From positions 682,001-746,000 of the forward strand of contig NZ_CM007717.1 in assembly GCF_002019855.1 (NCBI RefSeq): 64,000 nt of DNA, written 5' to 3'. A program made the position numbers and the translations under genes. Positions 61,527 through 64,000 of the stretch are shown here, piece by piece (the stretch's first letter is position 1; each line of letters starts with the position of its first letter). This DNA is from Streptomyces antibioticus (lineage in GTDB: Bacteria > Actinomycetota > Actinomycetes > Streptomycetales > Streptomycetaceae). Below the pieces are notes generated by a model. That model saw only the letters and a list, made by a program, of their open reading frames with translations, ran no database searches and was not told the DNA's origin.

Positions 61527-62552
61527 GTGAGTGACCTGCTGGGTGTCGCGGTGCTGGGCGCCGGACACATGGGGGCCGACCACGTACGGCGTCTGGACCG
61601 GGTGGTGAACGGCGCCCGGGTCGCGGCGGTGGCCGATCCCGACGCCGCCCGCGCGCGCGAGGCCGTCGCCGGGATCGAGGGAGCCTCGGTCCACACCGAG
61701 ACCGAGGCCGCGCTGGACGCGCCGGGCGTCGCGGCCGTACTGATCGCCTCCCCCGGCCCGGCCCACGAGGAGGCGCTGCTCGCGGCGTTCGCGCGCGAAC
61801 TCCCGGTGCTGTGCGAGAAGCCGATGGTGCCGGACGCGGCGGGCGCGCTGCGCGTGGTCGAGGCCGAGGCCCGGCTCGGGCGGCGGCTGGCGCAGATCGG
61901 GTTCATGCGGCGCTACGACGCCGAGTACCGCGGGCTGAAGACGCTGCTGGACGACGGCCGCCTCGGGCGCCCGCTGATGCTGCACTGCGTCCACCGCAAC
62001 GTCTCCTCGCCGCCGGACTTCACCAGCGCCATGCTGATCGACAGTTCGGTGTCGCACGAGATCGACGCCGCGCGCTGGCTGCTCGGCCAGGAGCTGACCG
62101 CGGTGAGCGTGCTACGGCCGCGCCCCTCCGGCGGCGCCCCGGCGGGCCTGCTCGACCCGCAGTTCGTGGTCTTCGAGAGCGAGGGCGGCGCGCTGGTCGA
62201 CGTGGAGGTCTTCGTCAACTGCGGGTTCGGCTACCAGGTGCGCTGCGAGGCCGTCTGCGAGCGGGGCAGCGCGCGGATCGGCGACGAGCGCGGCCCGCTG
62301 GTGACCACCGCGGGCACGGCCGGCTCGGAGGTGCCCCAGGACTATCTGGTCCGGTTCGCGGACGCCTACGACCGCGAGGTGCAGGCATGGGTCGACGCGA
62401 CCCGGCGCGGCCGCGTCACGGGCCCGAGCGCCTACGACGGCTACGCGGCCTCCGCCGTCGCCGAGGCCGGCGTCACCGCCCTGGAGACCGGGCGGCGCGT
62501 GAGCGTGGACCTCGCGCCGCGCCCGGATCCGTATCCGCCCGCCGGCCGCTGA
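61527..62552 (+). CDS. Gfo/Idh/MocA-family oxidoreductase
   Basis: A 341-residue NAD(P)-dependent sugar/inositol dehydrogenase-like protein. Rossmann start [18 protein letters not shown], then [12 protein letters not shown] and the conserved [15 protein letters not shown] (EKP motif with catalytic Lys), [12 protein letters not shown], and [15 protein letters not shown] carrying the active-site His/Asp of inositol 2-dehydrogenases. It is closest by eye to myo-inositol dehydrogenase. GTG at 61527 with GGGAGGGAGAGG upstream. The terminator at 62560 follows. Confidence 0.87.
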   Translation: MSDLLGVAVLGAGHMGADHVRRLDRVVNGARVAAVADPDAARAREAVAGIEGASVHTETEAALDAPGVAAVLIASPGPAHEEALLAAFARELPVLCEKPMVPDAAGALRVVEAEARLGRRLAQIGFMRRYDAEYRGLKTLLDDGRLGRPLMLHCVHRNVSSPPDFTSAMLIDSSVSHEIDAARWLLGQELTAVSVLRPRPSGGAPAGLLDPQFVVFESEGGALVDVEVFVNCGFGYQVRCEAVCERGSARIGDERGPLVTTAGTAGSEVPQDYLVRFADAYDREVQAWVDATRRGRVTGPSAYDGYAASAVAEAGVTALETGRRVSVDLAPRPDPYPPAGR

Positions 62553-62559
62553 GCCCGCC

Positions 62560-62586
62560 GGGGCCGGCGCCGCACACGCCGGCCCC
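62560..62586. terminator. Hairpin terminator between convergent genes
   Basis: A perfect 10-bp stem, GGGGCCGGCG / CGCCGGCCCC, with a 7-base loop, lies between the oxidoreductase gene and the convergent SsgA-like gene. Confidence 0.65.
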
Positions 62587-62605
62587 CACAGCCGGGCCCG
62601 CCGTC

Positions 62606-63019
62606 TCAGACGTTGCCGAGGAGGGTCTGAAGTCCCTCGTCGACGGCGGCCGCGACGTCCTCATCGCCCGCCGCGACCACGGCGTAGCTGCGCAGCAGGA
62701 AGCGGTCGAGGGCGGGGCTGTCGAACTGGAGCAGGGCCATGCCGAGCGGCGAGTGGAACTCCACGACGGTCCGCGACCGGCCGCACGGCCAGATGTGCAC
62801 GTCCCCGCTGCCCGCCGGCCCGCGCAGCCCCTCCTCCAGCAGCGCGCGGGCGAAGGTCCAGGTGACCCGCTCCCCGGCGAGGGAGACCTCGGCGGGGAAG
62901 TCGAGGGAGACGGCGAACGGTTCGGCCGACGCGTAGCGGAGCGTGGCCGAGACCGGCAGCTCCTGGTCCTCGCCGGTGATCAGGCGGGCGCGGACCGGCT
63001 GTTCGAGGGTGATGTCCAT
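62606..63019 (-). CDS. SsgA-like protein (SALP)
   Basis: A 137-residue member of the actinomycete SsgA family that controls septum placement and wall growth in sporulating hyphae. Family landmarks are LPVSATLRYASAEPFAVSLD, VTWTFARALLEEGL, GDVHIWPCG and LLQFDSPALDRFLLRSYAVV. The length is normal. Which paralogue (SsgA-G) cannot be told by eye. A Crp-type site lies 55-70 bases upstream of the ATG at 63019. The neighbouring PAS/phosphatase-like gene has a TTA codon. Both fit developmental control. Confidence 0.93.
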   Translation of the reverse strand: MDITLEQPVRARLITGEDQELPVSATLRYASAEPFAVSLDFPAEVSLAGERVTWTFARALLEEGLRGPAGSGDVHIWPCGRSRTVVEFHSPLGMALLQFDSPALDRFLLRSYAVVAAGDEDVAAAVDEGLQTLLGNV

Positions 63020-63073
63020 GCATGTACGACCTCGAAGGGCCCGTTCGCATTACGCGGAACCGCCGACAAATTT

Positions 63074-63089
63074 TGTGACCTGCGTCACT
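63074..63089. promoter_or_regulatory. Crp-type binding site upstream of the SsgA-like gene
   Basis: TGTGA-CCTGCG-TCACT. The core GTG-ACCTGC-GTCAC matches the S. coelicolor Crp consensus GTG-N6-GNCAC at every defined base. It is centred about 62 bases before the start codon. Confidence 0.55.
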
Positions 63090-63237
63090 TCGCACCCCGG
63101 ACCGAACACGCAGCCGTCGAACAGGCGGCGGACACCCCCTCCAGGCTCCCCACACGTCCCTCAAGTCACGTACGCCACCTACGACTTGCAGCCACGCGCG
63201 AGCGACGATCGACCGCTCCCCACCACCTCCGGGAGAC

Positions 63238-63253
63238 TCTGGCATATGCCAGA
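63238..63253. promoter_or_regulatory. Perfect 16-base palindrome TCTGGCATATGCCAGA
   Basis: Fully self-complementary with no spacer, 127-142 bases before the PAS-protein start. It has the length and symmetry of a dimer operator. The binding protein is unknown. Confidence 0.5.
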
Positions 63254-63379
63254 AGCACCACCGAATCGTGTGTTGCCAAATCCCTTACACGGCGTCGCGC
63301 GCTGTGCAACAGTCGTAACGGCCCTTCCGTCCCCCTTACGTCCCCTTCCGCCGGACCGTTCCCGCATCGGAGTCGCGTC

Positions 63380-64000
63380 ATGTCGTCCCCCCGCTCCGCG
63401 GACCATCCCGCCGGCCGGCCGCCGGGACGCGGCCCGGTCGACGCGCTGATCACGCAGACGCGACGGCTCCGGGGCGACGTGGACGCCGTACGACGGGACG
63501 CGCCGAAGGACACCGCGGACCCGCAGGGACGCTGGCAGCGCGCGCTCTACGATCTGGCGCTGCGTCAGCTCAACGACCTCGACACACACTTGGCGCAGTT
63601 ACGGGACGGCCCCGCGCCGCCCGCCGCGGTGGCCGCCGTCGCACCGGCCGCCCACCGGCGCGGCTCCCTGCTCAGCCGGGTCGGCAGCGCCGAATGGAAC
63701 CTGCTGACGGACGACGCCGTGTGGTCCGCGGAGCTGTACCGCATCCTCGGCCGCGATCCGGCCGTGCCCCCGCTCACCCTGGACGAACTGCCGTCCCTGG
63801 TCCTCGACGAGGACCGGCCGAAGCTGACGGCCATGGTCACGGACTGTCTCGTGGACGCCCGGCCCATCGACGGCGAGTTCCGTGTCGTCCGGCCCGACGG
63901 CGAGGTGCGCACCCTGCACATGATGGGCGAACCGGTGCTCGACGCCGACGGCGCCACCGCCACCATGTGGGCGGTCCTGCGCGACGTGAGCGAACTGCGC
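63380..64000 (+). CDS. PAS-domain protein, probably a SpoIIE-type phosphatase (runs off right edge)
   Basis: The first 207 residues are visible. An N-terminal helical region (VDALITQTRRLRGDVDAVRR; WQRALYDLALRQLNDLDTHL) precedes a PAS_3-like domain (about 95-205: GSAEWNLLTDDAVWSAELYR; LDEDRPKLTAMVTD; GEFRVVRPDGEVRTLHMMGE; MWAVLRDVSELR). This layout is common in streptomycete proteins that continue into a SpoIIE-type PP2C phosphatase domain. The continuation is inferred. Codon 74 is TTA (63599-63601), so full translation should need the bldA tRNA. The ATG at 63380 is the first plausible start. Confidence 0.8.
   Translation, partial: MSSPRSADHPAGRPPGRGPVDALITQTRRLRGDVDAVRRDAPKDTADPQGRWQRALYDLALRQLNDLDTHLAQLRDGPAPPAAVAAVAPAAHRRGSLLSRVGSAEWNLLTDDAVWSAELYRILGRDPAVPPLTLDELPSLVLDEDRPKLTAMVTDCLVDARPIDGEFRVVRPDGEVRTLHMMGEPVLDADGATATMWAVLRDVSELR

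Larger units (their letters stand above)
63020..63379. other. 360-base divergent regulatory region, SsgA-like gene / PAS-phosphatase gene
   Basis: No gene seen. It contains the Crp-like site (63074-63089), a perfect 16-base palindrome (63238-63253) and an AT-richer stretch at 63271-63295 (GTTGCCAAATCCCTTACAC) that may hold the promoter of the rightward gene. Confidence 0.5.

Noticed and set aside
63301..63350. Repeated CGTCCCCC-like words before the PAS-protein gene as an operator
   Set aside because: Short, GC-biased and irregularly spaced. Expected by chance in this base composition.
1..64000. tRNA or rRNA genes, CRISPR arrays, insertion sequences, prophage
   Set aside because: No cloverleaf with conserved TTCGA loop, no spaced direct-repeat array, no transposase or integrase and no terminal inverted repeats were recognised.

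Overview
The window looks like chromosome from a Streptomyces species. Third-codon positions are almost all G or C, and there is a chaplin, an SsgA-like protein, an SPW-repeat protein, a mycothiol-type DinB protein and one conspicuous TTA codon. All gene calls rest on reading the translations and recalling protein families. No database search was run.

Left part (1-12.6 kb): the start of a double-FHA protein, a small unknown protein, a SnoaL-like protein, a LysR regulator divergent from a YghZ-type aldo/keto reductase, a DinB protein, adenosine deaminase (add) and a glyoxalase-fold protein. These are followed by a tightly packed five-gene operon read leftward: dynamin-like GTPase, degenerate protein kinase, membrane-anchored zinc-ribbon protein, von Willebrand A protein and PP2C phosphatase. 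It combines the vWA/kinase/phosphatase parts of the TerY-P triads with a dynamin and is one of the two most interesting systems here.

Middle part (12.8-40 kb): a MarR regulator and a soluble AmiC-like sensor precede a complete urea transporter operon (urtABCDE) whose leader carries a GlnR-like box and hairpins. A sulfonate/sulfone desulfurisation operon follows (ssuE, a frameshifted SfnC/DszC-like monooxygenase, ssuD) with an upstream leader peptide of the actinobacterial sulfur type. Then come a MarR-controlled MMPL exporter, an SDR protein with photolyase (phr), an SGNH hydrolase, a LysR/DJ-1 pair with strong palindromes, a B12-binding MerR regulator (LitR/CarH-like) divergent from an SPW-repeat membrane protein, a GNAT enzyme, a MerR/MFS pair, a nucleoside-deaminase-like protein missing a zinc ligand, a long chaplin with a sortase signal, and a secreted tripeptidyl-aminopeptidase-like lipoprotein.

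Right part (41-60 kb): a four-gene leftward biosynthetic operon. A fatty acyl-AMP ligase (FAAL) feeds a 4537-residue type I polyketide synthase with the order ACP-KS-AT-DH-KR-ACP-KS-AT-DH-KR-ACP-C-FkbH. It is followed by an ACP-thioester-reductase protein with an extra C-terminal domain and an alpha/beta hydrolase with a cysteine nucleophile. I infer a diene-type acyl chain joined through the condensation domain to a three-carbon glyceryl unit and released reductively. I cannot name a known product.

Right edge (60-64 kb): a BaeRF-family protein, a Gfo/Idh/MocA oxidoreductase, an SsgA-like protein with a perfect Crp-type site upstream, and the start of a PAS-containing (probably SpoIIE-phosphatase) gene with a TTA codon, which suggests control by bldA.
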